This document shows positions 42,995 through 52,210 of a stretch of DNA of 64,000 nucleotides, in pieces. The position numbers were made by a program, and so were the translations under genes. The notes under the pieces are model-generated. The model had not been told where the DNA came from. It ran no database searches and saw nothing but the letters and a program-made list of their open reading frames with translations. The stretch lies in assembly GCF_003664585.1 (NCBI RefSeq), contig NZ_RCHI01000014.1, forward strand, positions 53,408 to 117,407, read 5' to 3'. Position 1 is the first letter of the stretch. The number at the start of each line of letters is the position of its first letter. This stretch comes from Paenirhodobacter hankyongi. Its GTDB lineage: Bacteria; Pseudomonadota; Alphaproteobacteria; Rhodobacterales; Rhodobacteraceae.

Positions 42995-43030
42995 GCGCCT
43001 CCGGCGGGAGTATTCGGGCCAGGAAAAAGA
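42995..43030 (-). repeat. Intergenic repeat of Rhodobacteraceae type (copy 2, inverted)
   Basis: On the minus strand it reads CTTTTTCCTGGCCCGAATAC then TCCCGCCGGAGGCGCCC. It shares the TTGCCCGAAATACC-type core of the copies at 12431 and 52679, and the TTTTTCCTGGC part with 45934-45945. Confidence 0.55.
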
Positions 43031-43050
43031 CCGGGCGCCGAAGCGCCCGG
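43022..43050 (-). terminator. Rho-independent terminator of the HAD-YaiI-fghA unit
   Basis: On the minus strand CCGGGCGC-TTCG-GCGCCCGG (a stable tetraloop hairpin) is followed by TCTTTTTCC, eight bases past the HAD gene stop. The symmetrical stem could also stop dxs transcripts from the other side. Confidence 0.85.
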
Positions 43051-43057
43051 GCAGATG

Positions 43058-43675
43058 TCAGGCGGCCTCGGTCTCGCTCAGCAGGCCCTCGGCGACAAGG
43101 CGCTTCGCCCAGCCCTCGGGCCCCTCGAAGAGATGCGTCTTCCAGCCGCGGATCTGCGCGGTGGCGATGTTGTCGGCGCGGTCGTCGGTGAACAGGATCT
43201 GCGCGCCCGAAAGGCCGCTGTCCGCCTCGACCATCTCGTAGATCTTCGGGTCGGGCTTCGTCACCCCCATGTGCCCCGAGACATAGGCACGGTCGAAATC
43301 GCGCAGGAACGGGTAGAAGCCGGTCGCATAGTCGAACGAGCCGATGCCGAAATTGGTCAGCGAGAACACCGGCACGCCCTTCGCCTGCAGCGCCTTCATC
43401 AGCCGGACCGAGTGCGGGATCTCGGGCGTCGCCATGCGGATCCAGTCGTCGTGCCACAGCCGGATCCAGCGCGACCAGCGCGGATAACGCTCGGCCCAGT
43501 CATAGATCGTCTCGCGGAACGGGCCGCCGCTGTCGATGATATCATTCATCCCGTGCAGGTCGACCTCGGCGAACATCGCCTCGCGCTCCTCTCGCGGCAT
43601 CAGCGTGTCGTAATGCCGTTCGGGCTGCCATTCGATCAGCACGTTGCCGATGTCGAAGATCACTGCGTCAACCAT
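43058..43675 (-). CDS. HAD-family hydrolase (YihX-like phosphatase)
   Basis: A 205-residue HAD subfamily IA protein. Motif I is [10 protein letters not shown], in which the usual second Asp is Gly, as in YihX-type sugar phosphatases. Motif II is FSLTNFG, motif III KPDPKIY, and motif [16 protein letters not shown] helical cap (residues about 20-90) contains WIRLWHDDW. It probably acts on a small sugar phosphate. Its start overlaps the upstream YaiI-type gene by eight bases, and a terminator follows, so it is the last gene of the unit. Confidence 0.88.
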   Translation of the reverse strand: MVDAVIFDIGNVLIEWQPERHYDTLMPREEREAMFAEVDLHGMNDIIDSGGPFRETIYDWAERYPRWSRWIRLWHDDWIRMATPEIPHSVRLMKALQAKGVPVFSLTNFGIGSFDYATGFYPFLRDFDRAYVSGHMGVTKPDPKIYEMVEADSGLSGAQILFTDDRADNIATAQIRGWKTHLFEGPEGWAKRLVAEGLLSETEAA

Positions 43676-44123
43676 GGGGGTCCCTCTTTGCCGCCTGCAC
43701 CGCGCGTTCCAGCGCCTGCAGGAATTCTGCCCGGTCGGCCTTTGAAAACGGCCGCCCGCCGCCTTGCCGGAACGGATCGGCCGAGCGCAGGTCGGACATC
43801 AGGTCGCGCATCGCCAGCACCTCGCCGATGTTGCGCTCGGTCAGGGCCGAGCCGTCGGGACGCAGCACCCGCGCCCCCGCCGCCACGCATTTCGCGGCGA
43901 GCGGGATGTCGTTGGTGATCACCACATCGCCCGGCCCCGCACGTTCGGCGATGTGCTTGTCGGCCTCGTCCGGTCCTTCGGACACATAGACCATGGTGAC
44001 AAGCGGATTGGCCGAGGGCCGCAGCCCGCCGTTCGAGACGAAGGCAATCGGCACCCCGGCCCGCGTCGCCACGCGCTCGGCCTCGGCCTTCACCGGGCAG
44101 GCATCGGCATCGACCCAGATCAC
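43668..44123 (-). CDS. YaiI/YqxD family protein (UPF0178, DUF188)
   Basis: A 151-residue protein with the DUF188 pattern: [18 protein letters not shown] at the start, [40 protein letters not shown], and [16 protein letters not shown] at the end. The conserved Asp residues suggest a PIN/5'-3' exonuclease-like nuclease fold; function is untested. It overlaps fghA upstream by four bases and the HAD gene downstream by eight, so the three are co-translated. Confidence 0.9.
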   Translation of the reverse strand: MIWVDADACPVKAEAERVATRAGVPIAFVSNGGLRPSANPLVTMVYVSEGPDEADKHIAERAGPGDVVITNDIPLAAKCVAAGARVLRPDGSALTERNIGEVLAMRDLMSDLRSADPFRQGGGRPFSKADRAEFLQALERAVQAAKRDPHG

Positions 44124-44950
44124 CGCGTCAGCGCCGCAGCATGGAAGGCGACGTGATCGGGGATGAAGGTCGCGACGAAGAAATAGCTGTGGTCATAGCC
44201 CGCCTGCATGCGGAAGGCGCCGGGCTGGCGGCGTGCGGCCATCGCCTGAGCCAGCGCCTCGGGGCGCAGCAGGTCGAGGAACTGGTCCGACGCCCCCTGG
44301 TCGATCAGCACCTCGCCGTCAAAGCCCGTCTCGCGCATCAGATGGGTGGCGTCATGCGCAAGCCAGGCGGTCTCATCCGCGCCAAGATAGGCGGTCAGCT
44401 GCTTGCGGCCCCAGTCGCTGCGCGTGGGTTGTGCGATCGGCGCGAAGGCCGAGACCGAGCGAAAGCGCCCCGGCAGCCCCATGGCGAGCGTGAGCGCCCC
44501 GTGCCCGCCCATCGAATGGCCGGTGATGCCCTGGCGTTCCTCGTCGATGTCGAAGGCGGCGGTGACGACGCGGGGCAGCTCCTCGGCGACGTAATCCCAC
44601 ATCCGGTAATGCTCGGCCCAGGGCGCCTCGGTCGCGTTGACGTAGAACCCCGCGCCCTGCCCCAGGTCATAGGCCTCGTCATTCGCCACACCCGGGCCGC
44701 GCGGAGAGGTGTCGGGGAAGACCAGCGCGATGCCCGCCTTGGCCGCATGGCGCTGTGCCCCGGCCTTCACCATCGCGTTCTCATGCGTGCAGGTCAGCCC
44801 CGACAGATACCACAGCACCGGCACCGGGCGCGTCTCGGCCTCGGCCGGCAGGAACAGGCCGAAGGTCATCTCCGTGCCGGTGACCTCCGACGTGTGGCTA
44901 TAGACGCCCTGCACCCCGCCGAAGCACTTGTTTTCCGAAACCGTGCGCAT
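44120..44950 (-). CDS. fghA: S-formylglutathione hydrolase
   Basis: A 276-residue serine hydrolase of the esterase D family that completes glutathione-dependent formaldehyde detoxification. The nucleophile is in [26 protein letters not shown] and the catalytic His in [15 protein letters not shown] are present. AGGAGG lies five bases before ATG 44950; a GTG two codons upstream is less likely. No glutathione-dependent formaldehyde dehydrogenase is seen nearby. It heads a minus-strand unit with the YaiI and HAD genes and follows an AEC permease gene by nine bases. Confidence 0.94.
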   Translation of the reverse strand: MRTVSENKCFGGVQGVYSHTSEVTGTEMTFGLFLPAEAETRPVPVLWYLSGLTCTHENAMVKAGAQRHAAKAGIALVFPDTSPRGPGVANDEAYDLGQGAGFYVNATEAPWAEHYRMWDYVAEELPRVVTAAFDIDEERQGITGHSMGGHGALTLAMGLPGRFRSVSAFAPIAQPTRSDWGRKQLTAYLGADETAWLAHDATHLMRETGFDGEVLIDQGASDQFLDLLRPEALAQAMAARRQPGAFRMQAGYDHSYFFVATFIPDHVAFHAAALTR

Positions 44951-44959
44951 CGGCACCTC

Positions 44960-45874
44960 CTATCGTGTGATCCAGGCGATGACGCCCGGAATGGTCAGAA
45001 TGCTGGCCGCCGTCGAGATCAGGATCGCGGTCGAGACCCGCTGCGGCGCGACGGCGTAATGTGCCGCCAGAATGTAGACGTTTCCGGCGACGGGCAAGGC
45101 CGCGGCGGCCACCATCACGCCGGCGGCGAAGGGCTCGACATGAAAGAGCAGCGCAGCGCCGCCGACGGCCAGAGGATGCACGAAGAGCTTCGCCGCCGAG
45201 AGCCACAGCGCCGGCCCCGCGCGCTCGGCCGACTTGCCGGCAAGCGAGGCGCCGATCGCGAAAAGCGCGCCGGGTGTGGCTGCGGCCCCCAGCAGTGTCA
45301 GGAATTCGGCAAGTGGCGCGGGCATCGGCAGATGCAGCCCCGCCCAGGCAAGCCCCGCGGCCATCGAGACAATCATTGGATTTTTCAGGATTCCCAGAAA
45401 AATCGGGAACATTGCGATCCGCCCATGCCGCGCCCCGGTGATGACCGCGGTGATCAGCGTCGAAAAGACGATCATGTCGGCCGAGAGCACCATCAGCACC
45501 GGCCCCGCCGCCTGCGGTCCGAGCAGCACCACCAGCATCGGCACGCCGAGAAAGCCGGTATTGCCGGTCATCGCGGTGTGGGCCTCCATCGCGGCCTCGG
45601 CGAGCGGCCGGCGGCGGGCGCGCGCCACGGCAAAGCCAAGCCCCCAGACCAGCGCCGAGCCGCTCAGATAGGCGGCGAAGAAGGCCGGGTCGAACAGCTG
45701 TTCGATCGGCAGCGTTGCGGTGAAGCGGAACAGCATCGCCGAAAGCGCGAAATAGAAGACGAATTTCGTCAGCGCGGCCGTCGCTTCGGCCGGGAACATC
45801 CGTGCCCGTCCGGCGGCCCAGCCAAGCCCGATCAGGCCAAAGAACGGAAGTGTCTTGAGAAAAATCGCCAGCAT
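44960..45874 (-). CDS. AEC family transporter (auxin efflux carrier-like)
   Basis: A 304-residue membrane protein with about ten transmembrane segments in two inverted halves, the AEC/PIN-like fold. TGNTGFLGVPMLVVLLGPQA in the middle carries the crossover Asn-Pro-like segment; the last third includes LPVAGNVYILAAHYA. Bacterial homologues carry malonate or other carboxylates; the substrate here is unknown. It may be the first gene of the run that leads into fghA. Confidence 0.88.
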   Translation of the reverse strand: MLAIFLKTLPFFGLIGLGWAAGRARMFPAEATAALTKFVFYFALSAMLFRFTATLPIEQLFDPAFFAAYLSGSALVWGLGFAVARARRRPLAEAAMEAHTAMTGNTGFLGVPMLVVLLGPQAAGPVLMVLSADMIVFSTLITAVITGARHGRIAMFPIFLGILKNPMIVSMAAGLAWAGLHLPMPAPLAEFLTLLGAAATPGALFAIGASLAGKSAERAGPALWLSAAKLFVHPLAVGGAALLFHVEPFAAGVMVAAAALPVAGNVYILAAHYAVAPQRVSTAILISTAASILTIPGVIAWITR

Positions 45875-45912
45875 GCGACAGGGCTAGCATGGGCCCCGCC
45901 GCCACGCCAGCA

Positions 45913-45939
45913 CCGGGCCCTTTGCGGCCCGGGCTTTTT
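45913..45939 (+). terminator. Terminator-like hairpin reading on the plus strand
   Basis: CCGGGCC-CTTTGC-GGCCCGG (7-bp stem, 45913-45932) followed by GCTTTTTCC. The T-tract is on the plus strand although both flanking genes read minus. The tail CTTTTTCCTGGC matches the terminator-repeat at 43013-43030. Confidence 0.55.
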
Positions 45940-45978
45940 CCTGGCTCAAAGACACGCCGTGACCCGGCTGCCGCCGGC

Positions 45979-46956
45979 TCAGCCGGCGCCGATCAGCGAG
46001 CCCGCGGCAAAGACCAGCGCGCCCCCCAGCACCACCTGCAGCACGGCGCGCAGGAACGGCGTTTCCATGTACTTGTTCTGGATCCAGGCGATCACCCAGA
46101 GCTCGATGAACACCACGATCATCGCGACCGTGGTCGCGGTCCAGAAATCGGTGATGAAATAGGGCAGGGCATGGCCGAAACCGCCTGCCGCGGTCATCAG
46201 CCCCGAGGCAAGGCCGCGTTTCAGCGGGCTGCCGCGACCGGAGATGACGCCGTCGTCATGCGCGGCCTCGGTGAAGCCCATCGAGATGCCGGCGCCGGTC
46301 GCCGAGGCAAGCCCGACCAGCAGCGTGGTGTGCGAGTTCTGCGTGGCGAAGGCGGTGGCGAAGATCGGCGCCAGCGTCGAGACCGAGCCATCCATCAGCC
46401 CGGCCAGCCCCGGCTGCACCCAGGTCAGGATGAACTGGCGATAGGCGGCGCGGTCCTCCTCTGCTTTCGCATCCCCGGTCAGGTGCTCGGCCTCGAGCGC
46501 CTCGGCCTTCTTCTCGTGGCCCTGCTCGGCCGCGGCAAGATCGCCCAGGAGCTTGCGGGTGTCGGCGTCCGAGCTGCGCTGCGCCGCGCGGGTGTAGAAA
46601 TTCGCCGCCTCGCGCTCCATCGACTCGGCCTCGCCGCGCATCGTCTCGAGCGAGAGATTGGTGCCAAGCCAGACCGGCTTGCGGGCATAGAAACCCGCGA
46701 CATGCTCGCGCCGGATCAGCGGGATCACCTCGCCGAAGCGGGCGCGGTGGCGTTCGATCAGGCGCCGGCGATGCTCGTCCTCCTCGGCGGCCATGCCGTC
46801 GAAGACCGCGGCCGAGGCCGGGTATTGCTTGCGCAGCTTCTCGGCATAGAGGCGATAGATGCGCGCGTCATCTTCCTCGGACGAGATCGCGAGGGCGAGG
46901 ACTTCCTGCTCGGACAATTCCGAGAAACGGCGGCGGGAGGCGAATCCGGGGATCAT
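45979..46956 (-). CDS. mbfA: Membrane-bound ferritin A (erythrin-vacuolar iron transport fusion)
   Basis: A 325-residue fusion protein. Residues about 15-160 are a ferritin-like four-helix di-iron domain (LAISSEEDDARIYRLYAEKL, GMAAEEDEHRRRL, MEREAANFYTRAAQ, AAAEQGHEKKAE). The C-terminal half is a CCC1/VIT1-like membrane domain with GLMDGSVSTLAPIFATAFAT and SMGFTEAAHDDG. MbfA exports iron and protects from peroxide in Bradyrhizobium and Agrobacterium, where Irr represses it in low iron. An Irr-like box sits just upstream here, supporting the same control. Confidence 0.94.
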   Translation of the reverse strand: MIPGFASRRRFSELSEQEVLALAISSEEDDARIYRLYAEKLRKQYPASAAVFDGMAAEEDEHRRRLIERHRARFGEVIPLIRREHVAGFYARKPVWLGTNLSLETMRGEAESMEREAANFYTRAAQRSSDADTRKLLGDLAAAEQGHEKKAEALEAEHLTGDAKAEEDRAAYRQFILTWVQPGLAGLMDGSVSTLAPIFATAFATQNSHTTLLVGLASATGAGISMGFTEAAHDDGVISGRGSPLKRGLASGLMTAAGGFGHALPYFITDFWTATTVAMIVVFIELWVIAWIQNKYMETPFLRAVLQVVLGGALVFAAGSLIGAG

Positions 46957-46967
46957 CGAGACGTCCT

Positions 46968-46986
46968 TTTTAGAATGGTTCCAAAA
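46968..46986 (-). promoter_or_regulatory. Irr (iron control element)-like operator of mbfA
   Basis: TTTTAGAA-TGG-TTCCAAAA: two 8-base arms with one mismatch, matching the TTTAGAA/TTCTAAA half-sites known for alphaproteobacterial Irr boxes. It ends 12 bases before the mbfA start, directly next to the AAAGGACG ribosome site, a position suited to repression. Confidence 0.72.
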
Positions 46987-47020
46987 TAGCCGGGGGCGGA
47001 TGTTTTGCAACTGCGAAATC

Positions 47021-47096
47021 TGAACTTCCCAGTTCACTATCTGCTTGCGAATCTGAACTTTCTGGTTCAGATTGCGAAGGTGAACCGACAAGTTCA
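47021..47096. repeat. Three tandem TGAAC-N6-GTTCA palindromes
   Basis: Copies at 47021-47036, 47054-47069 and 47081-47096. Spacers differ (TTCCCA, TTTCTG, CGACAA) while the arms are invariant. Each copy is preceded by GCGAA(A/T)C or GCGAAGG, so the unit is about 27-33 bases. The array lies in the gap between divergent mbfA and a small secreted-protein gene. It could be a multi-site operator. The protein frame that runs through it is an accident of the repeat. Confidence 0.75.
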
Positions 47097-47112
47097 GATC
47101 GTGGAGAACCTC

Positions 47113-47265
47113 ATGAACCGCATCGCATCCGGCCTCTTCGTGCTTGCCCTGACCGTCCGTGCCGCAGCCGCGGGCGGCTTCGGCATCGACCTTCCGCGTT
47201 TCAGCTTCCCGAGCCAAGAGGCGCCGGTGACGCAGACGACGGGCGCCGGTCAGTCGGGGCGGTGA
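47113..47265 (+). CDS. Small secreted protein, hypothetical
   Basis: A 50-residue protein: MNRIASGLFVLALTVRAAAA is a clear signal peptide, leaving a mature chain of about 30 residues (GGFGIDLPRFSFPSQEAPVT...). I do not recognise a family. GTGGAG lies eight bases before the ATG. The start is preceded by the three-palindrome array, so regulation is likely. Its last 16 bases overlap the 3' end of convergent trhO. A longer frame from ATG 47005 passes through the repeats and is not favoured. Confidence 0.55.
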   Translation: MNRIASGLFVLALTVRAAAAGGFGIDLPRFSFPSQEAPVTQTTGAGQSGR

Positions 47266-48167
47266 ACCGCCCCAAGGTGCGCGCTGCCGCGTTCCCCGGC
47301 CAGGCGGATCTGGTGCGCGCGCTCGCGGAACCGGGCGCGGTCGGCGTCTGAATACTCGCCAAGGCAGTGGTGACAGCTGACGCCGTCCTCGAACTCGGGA
47401 CGGGCGCGGTCGGGAGGGGCAAGCGGGCGGCGGCAGGCGTGGCAAAGCTCGTAGTCGCCCTGCCGCAGCCCGTGGCGCAGGCTGACGCGGCCGTCGAAGA
47501 CGAAGCAGTCGCCGTGCCACAGGCTGTCGGTCTCGGGCACCTCCTCGAGGTATTTCAGGATCCCGCCCTTCAGGTGGAAGACCTCCTCGACACCCTGCGC
47601 CAGCAGGTAGTTCGTGGACTTCTCGCAGCGGATGCCACCGGTGCAGAACATCGCCACACGCTTGTTGTGAAAGCGGGCGGCGTTTTCCTTCCACCATTTC
47701 GGGAAATCCCGAAAAGACTTCGTCTGCGGGTCGATCGCGCCCTCGAAGCTGCCGATGGCGACCTCGTAATCGTTGCGGGTGTCGATCACCACGACATCGG
47801 GGGCGGAGATCAGCGCGTTCCACTCGGCGGGCTCGACGTAATGGCCGACGGCCGCGCGCGGGTCGACGTCGGGCTCGCCCATCGTGACGATCTCGCGCTT
47901 CAGCCGCACCTTCATCCGGCCGAAGGGCATCTCGGCCGCGCCGCTTTCCTTCCACACCAGCCCGGCACAGCCGGGCAGGGCGCGGATATGGGCAAGGAGC
48001 GCGTCGATGCCCGCGCGGGGGCCGGCGACGGTGCCGTTGATCCCCTCGCGGGCCAGCAGCAGCGAGCCGCGCACCCCGCCCGCCTCGGCACAGGCCAGCA
48101 GCGGGCCGCGCAGCGCGGCCGGATCGTCGAAGCGGGTGAAGTGGTAAAGTGCGGCAACGGTGAACAT
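47250..48167 (-). CDS. trhO: tRNA uridine(34) hydroxylase, rhodanese-domain (YceA/UPF0176)
   Basis: A 305-residue protein with an N-terminal acylphosphatase-like/UPF0176 domain (ALYHFTRFDDPAALRGPLLA, LAREGINGTVAGP) and a rhodanese domain. DVVVIDTRNDYEVAIGSFEGAIDP lies in the rhodanese domain, and the active-site Cys is in AMFCTGGIRCEKSTNYLL. The C-terminus has Cys pairs (CHACRRPL, CHHC). TrhO hydroxylates U34 of tRNA in an oxygen-dependent manner in E. coli. It is single, convergent with the small secreted-protein gene. Confidence 0.93.
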   Translation of the reverse strand: MFTVAALYHFTRFDDPAALRGPLLACAEAGGVRGSLLLAREGINGTVAGPRAGIDALLAHIRALPGCAGLVWKESGAAEMPFGRMKVRLKREIVTMGEPDVDPRAAVGHYVEPAEWNALISAPDVVVIDTRNDYEVAIGSFEGAIDPQTKSFRDFPKWWKENAARFHNKRVAMFCTGGIRCEKSTNYLLAQGVEEVFHLKGGILKYLEEVPETDSLWHGDCFVFDGRVSLRHGLRQGDYELCHACRRPLAPPDRARPEFEDGVSCHHCLGEYSDADRARFRERAHQIRLAGERGSAHLGAVHRPD

Positions 48168-48260
48168 GGCTTCCCTTACGCCGCCGTCCCGCCCTCCCGC
48201 AAGCGTGATTGACCCCGCCGCCCATGGGCCTTACCCATTGCAAAACCAAGGGAGAGCGCC

Positions 48261-48869
48261 ATGGCCGATGTGACCGAAGCCCTGATCGTGATCGATATCC
48301 AGAACGACTTCTGCCCCGGCGGTGCGCTGGCGGTGGCGGGCGGCGACGAGATCATCCCGCGCGTCAACGCGCTGATGCAGGAATTGCCGGTCACCGTGCT
48401 GACCCAGGACTGGCACCCCGAGGAACACAGCTCCTTCGCCGCGATCCATGCGGGCTGCACGCCGTTCCAGACGATCGAGATGGCCTATGGGCCGCAGACG
48501 CTCTGGCCGGTGCATTGCGTGCAGGGCAGCGCGGGCGCGGCCTTCCATCCGGGGCTGTCGATCGACCCGGCGGATCTGATCCTCCGCAAGGGCTTCCGCG
48601 CCGAGGTCGACAGCTATTCCGCCTTCTTCGAGAATGACCACACCACCCCCACCGGGCTTGCCGGATATCTGCGCGAGCGCGGCATCACCGATCTGACCTT
48701 CGTCGGGCTGGCGCTCGACTATTGCGTCGCCTGGTCGGCGATCGACGCGGCGAAGCTCGGCTTCCGCGCCCGCGTGCTGGAAGGCGCGTGCCGGGCGATC
48801 GACCTTGCCGGATCGCTGGCCGCGGCCCGGGACGCGATGCGCGCCGCGGGCGTCGTGCTCGAGAAGTGA
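48261..48869 (+). CDS. pncA: Nicotinamidase
   Basis: A 202-residue isochorismatase-fold amidase converting nicotinamide to nicotinate for NAD salvage. [22 protein letters not shown] carries the catalytic Asp, [13 protein letters not shown] the metal His residues, and [17 protein letters not shown] the nucleophilic Cys. AAGGGAGAG precedes the ATG. It is followed after 14 bases by pncB, so the two consecutive steps of the Preiss-Handler route are co-expressed. Confidence 0.95.
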   Translation: MADVTEALIVIDIQNDFCPGGALAVAGGDEIIPRVNALMQELPVTVLTQDWHPEEHSSFAAIHAGCTPFQTIEMAYGPQTLWPVHCVQGSAGAAFHPGLSIDPADLILRKGFRAEVDSYSAFFENDHTTPTGLAGYLRERGITDLTFVGLALDYCVAWSAIDAAKLGFRARVLEGACRAIDLAGSLAAARDAMRAAGVVLEK

Positions 48870-48883
48870 AAGGACCCCGCCCC

Positions 48884-50191
48884 ATGGTCGACATCGCCAC
48901 CCGCGTCTATAACCACAAGTGGAAGATCGACCCGATCGTGCGCTCGCTGATCGACACCGACTTCTACAAGCTGTTGATGTGCCAGTCGATCTTCCGCAAC
49001 AAGCCGGACACGACCGTCACCTTCAGCCTGATCAACCGCGCCAGGGACGTGCGTCTGGCCGAGCTGATCGACGAGGGCGAGCTGCGCGAGCAGCTCGATT
49101 ACGCGCGCGGGCTGCGGCTGACGCGGGGCGAAAGCACCTGGCTGCGCGGCAACACCTTCTATGGCAAGCGGCAGATGTTCCGCTCCGACTTCATGGAGTG
49201 GTTCGAGAATTTCCAGCTGCCGCCCTATCATCTCGAGAAACGCGACGGGCAGTATGAGCTGACCTTCGAGGGCAAGTGGCCCGAGGTGATGATGTGGGAG
49301 ATCCCGGCGCTCGCGATCCTGATGGAGCTGCGCGGCCGCGCCGTGCTGAACCAGATGCGCCGCTTCGAGCTGCAGGTGCTCTATGCCCGCGCCATGGCAC
49401 GGGTGTGGGAAAAGATCGAGGAGCTGCGCACCATCCCCGGGCTGAAGATCGCCGATTTCGGCACCCGGCGCCGGCATGGCTTCCTGTGGCAGGACTGGTG
49501 CGTGCAGGCGATGATCGAGGGGCTGGGCGATGCCGCGAAGGGCGGCGCCTTCACCGGCACCTCGAACTGCCTGATCGCGATGCGGCGCGACCTCGAGGCG
49601 GTGGGGACGAATGCGCACGAGCTGCCGATGGTCTATGCCGCGCTGGCGCAGAACGACGAGGAGCTGAGCCAGGCGCCCTACAAGGTGCTGGCCGACTGGC
49701 ACGAGGAGCATGACGGCAACCTGCGCATCATCCTGCCCGATACCTTCGGCACGAAGGGGTTCCTCGAACGCGCGCCCGACTGGCTGGCGGGCTGGACCGG
49801 CATCCGCATCGACTCGGGCGATCCGGTCGAAAGCGCCGAGACCGCGATCGCCTGGTGGAAGGCGCGTGGCGAGGACCCGCGGCAGAAGCTGGTGATCTTC
49901 TCGGACGGGCTCGACGTGGCCGAGATGAAGCGCCTGCACGGCCTCTTTTCGGGGCGGGTCAAGGTCAGCTTCGGCTGGGGCACGCTGCTGACGAACGACT
50001 TCCGCGGGCTGGTGCCGAATGACGCGCTCGCCCCCTTCAGCCTGGTGTGCAAGGCGGTCTCGGCCGACGGGCGCCCGACGGTGAAGCTGTCGGACAACCC
50101 GAGCAAGGCCACCGGCCCCGCCGAGGAGATCGCGCGGTACAAGCGGGTCTTCGGCGTCGGCGAGCAGCAGGCGATGAAGGTCGTGGTCTAG
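48884..50191 (+). CDS. pncB: Nicotinate phosphoribosyltransferase
   Basis: A 435-residue enzyme that forms nicotinate mononucleotide from nicotinate and [20 protein letters not shown] at the N-terminus, [14 protein letters not shown] with the phospho-accepting His region, [11 protein letters not shown], and [14 protein letters not shown] are family hallmarks. Length is standard. It follows pncA. Its stop overlaps the stop of the convergent phosphate transporter by four bases. Confidence 0.96.
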   Translation: MVDIATRVYNHKWKIDPIVRSLIDTDFYKLLMCQSIFRNKPDTTVTFSLINRARDVRLAELIDEGELREQLDYARGLRLTRGESTWLRGNTFYGKRQMFRSDFMEWFENFQLPPYHLEKRDGQYELTFEGKWPEVMMWEIPALAILMELRGRAVLNQMRRFELQVLYARAMARVWEKIEELRTIPGLKIADFGTRRRHGFLWQDWCVQAMIEGLGDAAKGGAFTGTSNCLIAMRRDLEAVGTNAHELPMVYAALAQNDEELSQAPYKVLADWHEEHDGNLRIILPDTFGTKGFLERAPDWLAGWTGIRIDSGDPVESAETAIAWWKARGEDPRQKLVIFSDGLDVAEMKRLHGLFSGRVKVSFGWGTLLTNDFRGLVPNDALAPFSLVCKAVSADGRPTVKLSDNPSKATGPAEEIARYKRVFGVGEQQAMKVVV

Positions 50192-51660
50192 CGCGCGAAG
50201 GCGATCATCAGCAGGTAGAGCAGCGCCGAGAGCCCGGCCGAGGCCGGCACGGTGACGATCCAGGCCGCGGCGACGGTGAGCATGTGCGAGCGTCGCACCA
50301 GCCGGCGGCGCGAGCGTTCCTCGGGCGGCACCGGCTTGCCCTTCTGCAGCCCGAGCATCCGCGCCCGCCGCTCGGCGTGCCATTCGCGGTAGAAGCCCAC
50401 GCCGAAGATCGCACCGACGGCGATATGGGTCGAGCTGACCGGCAGGCCGAGCCAGCTTGCCACGATCACCGTAACCGCCGCCGAGAGCGCCACGCAATAG
50501 GCGCGCATCGGGTTCAGCTTGGTGATCTCGGAGCCGACAAGGCGGATCAGCTTCGGCCCGAACAGCATCAGCCCGACCGAGATGCCGAGCGCGCCGACGA
50601 CCATCACCCAGACCGGGATGCCCACGGTCGAGGCGATGTCGCCGACCTCGACCGAATGCACGATGGCGGCAAGCGGGCCGACCGCATTGGCCACGTCATT
50701 CGCACCATGCGCAAAGGAGAGAAGCGCCGCCGAGGCGACGAGCGGCAGCGAGAACAGCTTGCGCAGCGAGCGCTTGCGGTTCTCGAGCCCTTCCGACTGG
50801 TGCCGGATCAGTGGCACCGAGGCGGCCCAGCACAGGACCCCGGTCGCCAGCCCGATCAGCGTCGCGAGGCCGAGCGAGACGTGGAACAGCTTGTTCAGCC
50901 CCTTGATCGCAAGGTAGGCGGCAAAGGCGCCGGCCATGATCCCGATCAGCACCGGCACCCACAGCCGCGCCGCCGCGATCTTGTCCTCGACATACATGAT
51001 CCGCGCCTTGATGAAGGCGAGGAAGGCCGCCGCGACCACCCCGCCCAGCACCGGCGAGATCACCCAGCTCAGCGCGATCGAGCCGAGCGCGCCCCAGTTC
51101 ACCGCGCCGACCCCCGCCGCCACGACGCCGGCGCCGACGACGCCGCCGACGATCGAATGGGTGGTCGAGACCGGCGCGCCAAGCCAGGTGGCCAGATGCA
51201 GCCACAGCGCCGCGGCCAGCAGCGCCGCCATCATCGCCCAGATGAAATGCGCGGAATCACTGACCGCGCCCGGGGCAAGGATGCCGGTCGAGACGGTCTT
51301 GACCACGTCGCCGCCGGCAATCAGCGCGCCGGCGGTCTCGAACACCGCCGCGATGATGAGGGCGCCGCCCAGCGTCAGGGCATTCGCGCCGACCGCCGGG
51401 CCCATGTTGTTGGCGACATCGTTCGCACCGATGTTCAGCGCCATGTAGGCGCCGATCACCGCGGCCGCGACCACGATCAGGTGCCCTGGCTGCGCGCCCA
51501 TCACCAGCCCCGCGACGACCCCCGCCAGCACGATGAAGGCGATCGCAAGGCCCGGCGCCACCAGCGGCCGTGCGACGAATTGCGTTGCCTCCTCGAGCCG
51601 GCCGATCCGCTTCAGATCCTTGTCGAGCGTCTTCCACTGGTTCACCGGCGGCGTGGCCAC
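50188..51660 (-). CDS. pit: Inorganic phosphate transporter, Pit family
   Basis: About 490 residues with ten or more transmembrane segments and both PHO4 signature repeats: [21 protein letters not shown] and, in the second half, [17 protein letters not shown]. It drives low-affinity uptake of metal-phosphate with protons. The start is taken at GTG 51660, preceded by AGGGGGA; GTG 51690 or ATG 51684 in frame lack a ribosome site. A substantial N-terminal cytoplasmic helix ([20 protein letters not shown]) is typical of the alphaproteobacterial type. It is a single gene. Confidence 0.93.
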   Translation of the reverse strand: MATPPVNQWKTLDKDLKRIGRLEEATQFVARPLVAPGLAIAFIVLAGVVAGLVMGAQPGHLIVVAAAVIGAYMALNIGANDVANNMGPAVGANALTLGGALIIAAVFETAGALIAGGDVVKTVSTGILAPGAVSDSAHFIWAMMAALLAAALWLHLATWLGAPVSTTHSIVGGVVGAGVVAAGVGAVNWGALGSIALSWVISPVLGGVVAAAFLAFIKARIMYVEDKIAAARLWVPVLIGIMAGAFAAYLAIKGLNKLFHVSLGLATLIGLATGVLCWAASVPLIRHQSEGLENRKRSLRKLFSLPLVASAALLSFAHGANDVANAVGPLAAIVHSVEVGDIASTVGIPVWVMVVGALGISVGLMLFGPKLIRLVGSEITKLNPMRAYCVALSAAVTVIVASWLGLPVSSTHIAVGAIFGVGFYREWHAERRARMLGLQKGKPVPPEERSRRRLVRRSHMLTVAAAWIVTVPASAGLSALLYLLMIAFAR

Positions 51661-51762
51661 GTTGTCCCCCTGCACCCTGCGCATTGTCACGAAACTGCAA
51701 CCGAACCGTCACAGTCGTGGCGCGAGTAGCCGGTTTGGCCGTTCAAGACAACGCTCGAATGG

Positions 51763-52206
51763 TCACAGGGCGCGCAGAATGTTCCGCAGTTCCGGCTCGG
51801 ACACGCGCGCGGCGGCCTCGGCCGGGGGCAGCCATTCGCGCCGGCGCCGGCCCATCTCGGGGAAGCGCTCGGCCACCGCCTCGGTCTCGATCGCGAAGAC
51901 CCGGACCTCGCAGCGCTGCGCCAGCCCGCCCGAGCGGACCTTGTCATAGCTGAAGCTGCCAAGCGCCTCGTGCCGCACCCGGCCACGGACCCCCGCCTCT
52001 TCCCAGGCCTCCTGCAGGGCCGCGCCGGCGAGGCTGCGCCCGCGCATCGGCCAGCCCTTCGGGATGATCCAGCGCCCGGTGTCGAGCGAGGAGATCAGCA
52101 GCACCTCGGGCGCGCCCTTGCGGTGGCGCAGGCACAGCGCGCCAACCTGCAGCGGGCTCGGCCGGCGCCCCATCAGCCCCGACACGATCTCGCGAAACCG
52201 GATCAT
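51763..52206 (-). CDS. Nudix hydrolase (diphosphoinositol-polyphosphate-phosphohydrolase-like)
   Basis: A 147-residue Nudix protein. TGRWIIPKGWPMRGRSLAGAALQEAWEEAGV is the Nudix box region, with the QEAWEEAG metal-binding core (Gln for the usual Arg). The PKGWP lead-in is typical of the DIPP-like bacterial group found in Rhizobiales and Rhodobacterales. Substrate uncertain: dinucleoside polyphosphate or diphosphoinositol types are both possible. It starts upstream of arfB's neighbours on the same strand, four bases after the arfB stop. Confidence 0.88.
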   Translation of the reverse strand: MIRFREIVSGLMGRRPSPLQVGALCLRHRKGAPEVLLISSLDTGRWIIPKGWPMRGRSLAGAALQEAWEEAGVRGRVRHEALGSFSYDKVRSGGLAQRCEVRVFAIETEAVAERFPEMGRRRREWLPPAEAAARVSEPELRNILRAL

Positions 52207-52210
52207 CGCC

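Noticed and set aside
44141..46162. 673-codon plus-strand frame opposite fghA and the AEC gene
   Set aside because: It crosses two real genes in antisense and shows no recognisable fold.
47021..47096. Alphaproteobacterial LexA (SOS) box
   Set aside because: The LexA box is a direct repeat GTTC-N7-GTTC; these elements are inverted repeats with six-base spacers.
47021..47096. CRISPR array
   Set aside because: Units are too short and divergent, spacers are not unique 30-base sequences, and no cas gene is present.
47005..47112. Longer N-terminus for the small secreted protein
   Set aside because: This segment only translates the three palindromic repeats, and would bury the signal peptide.
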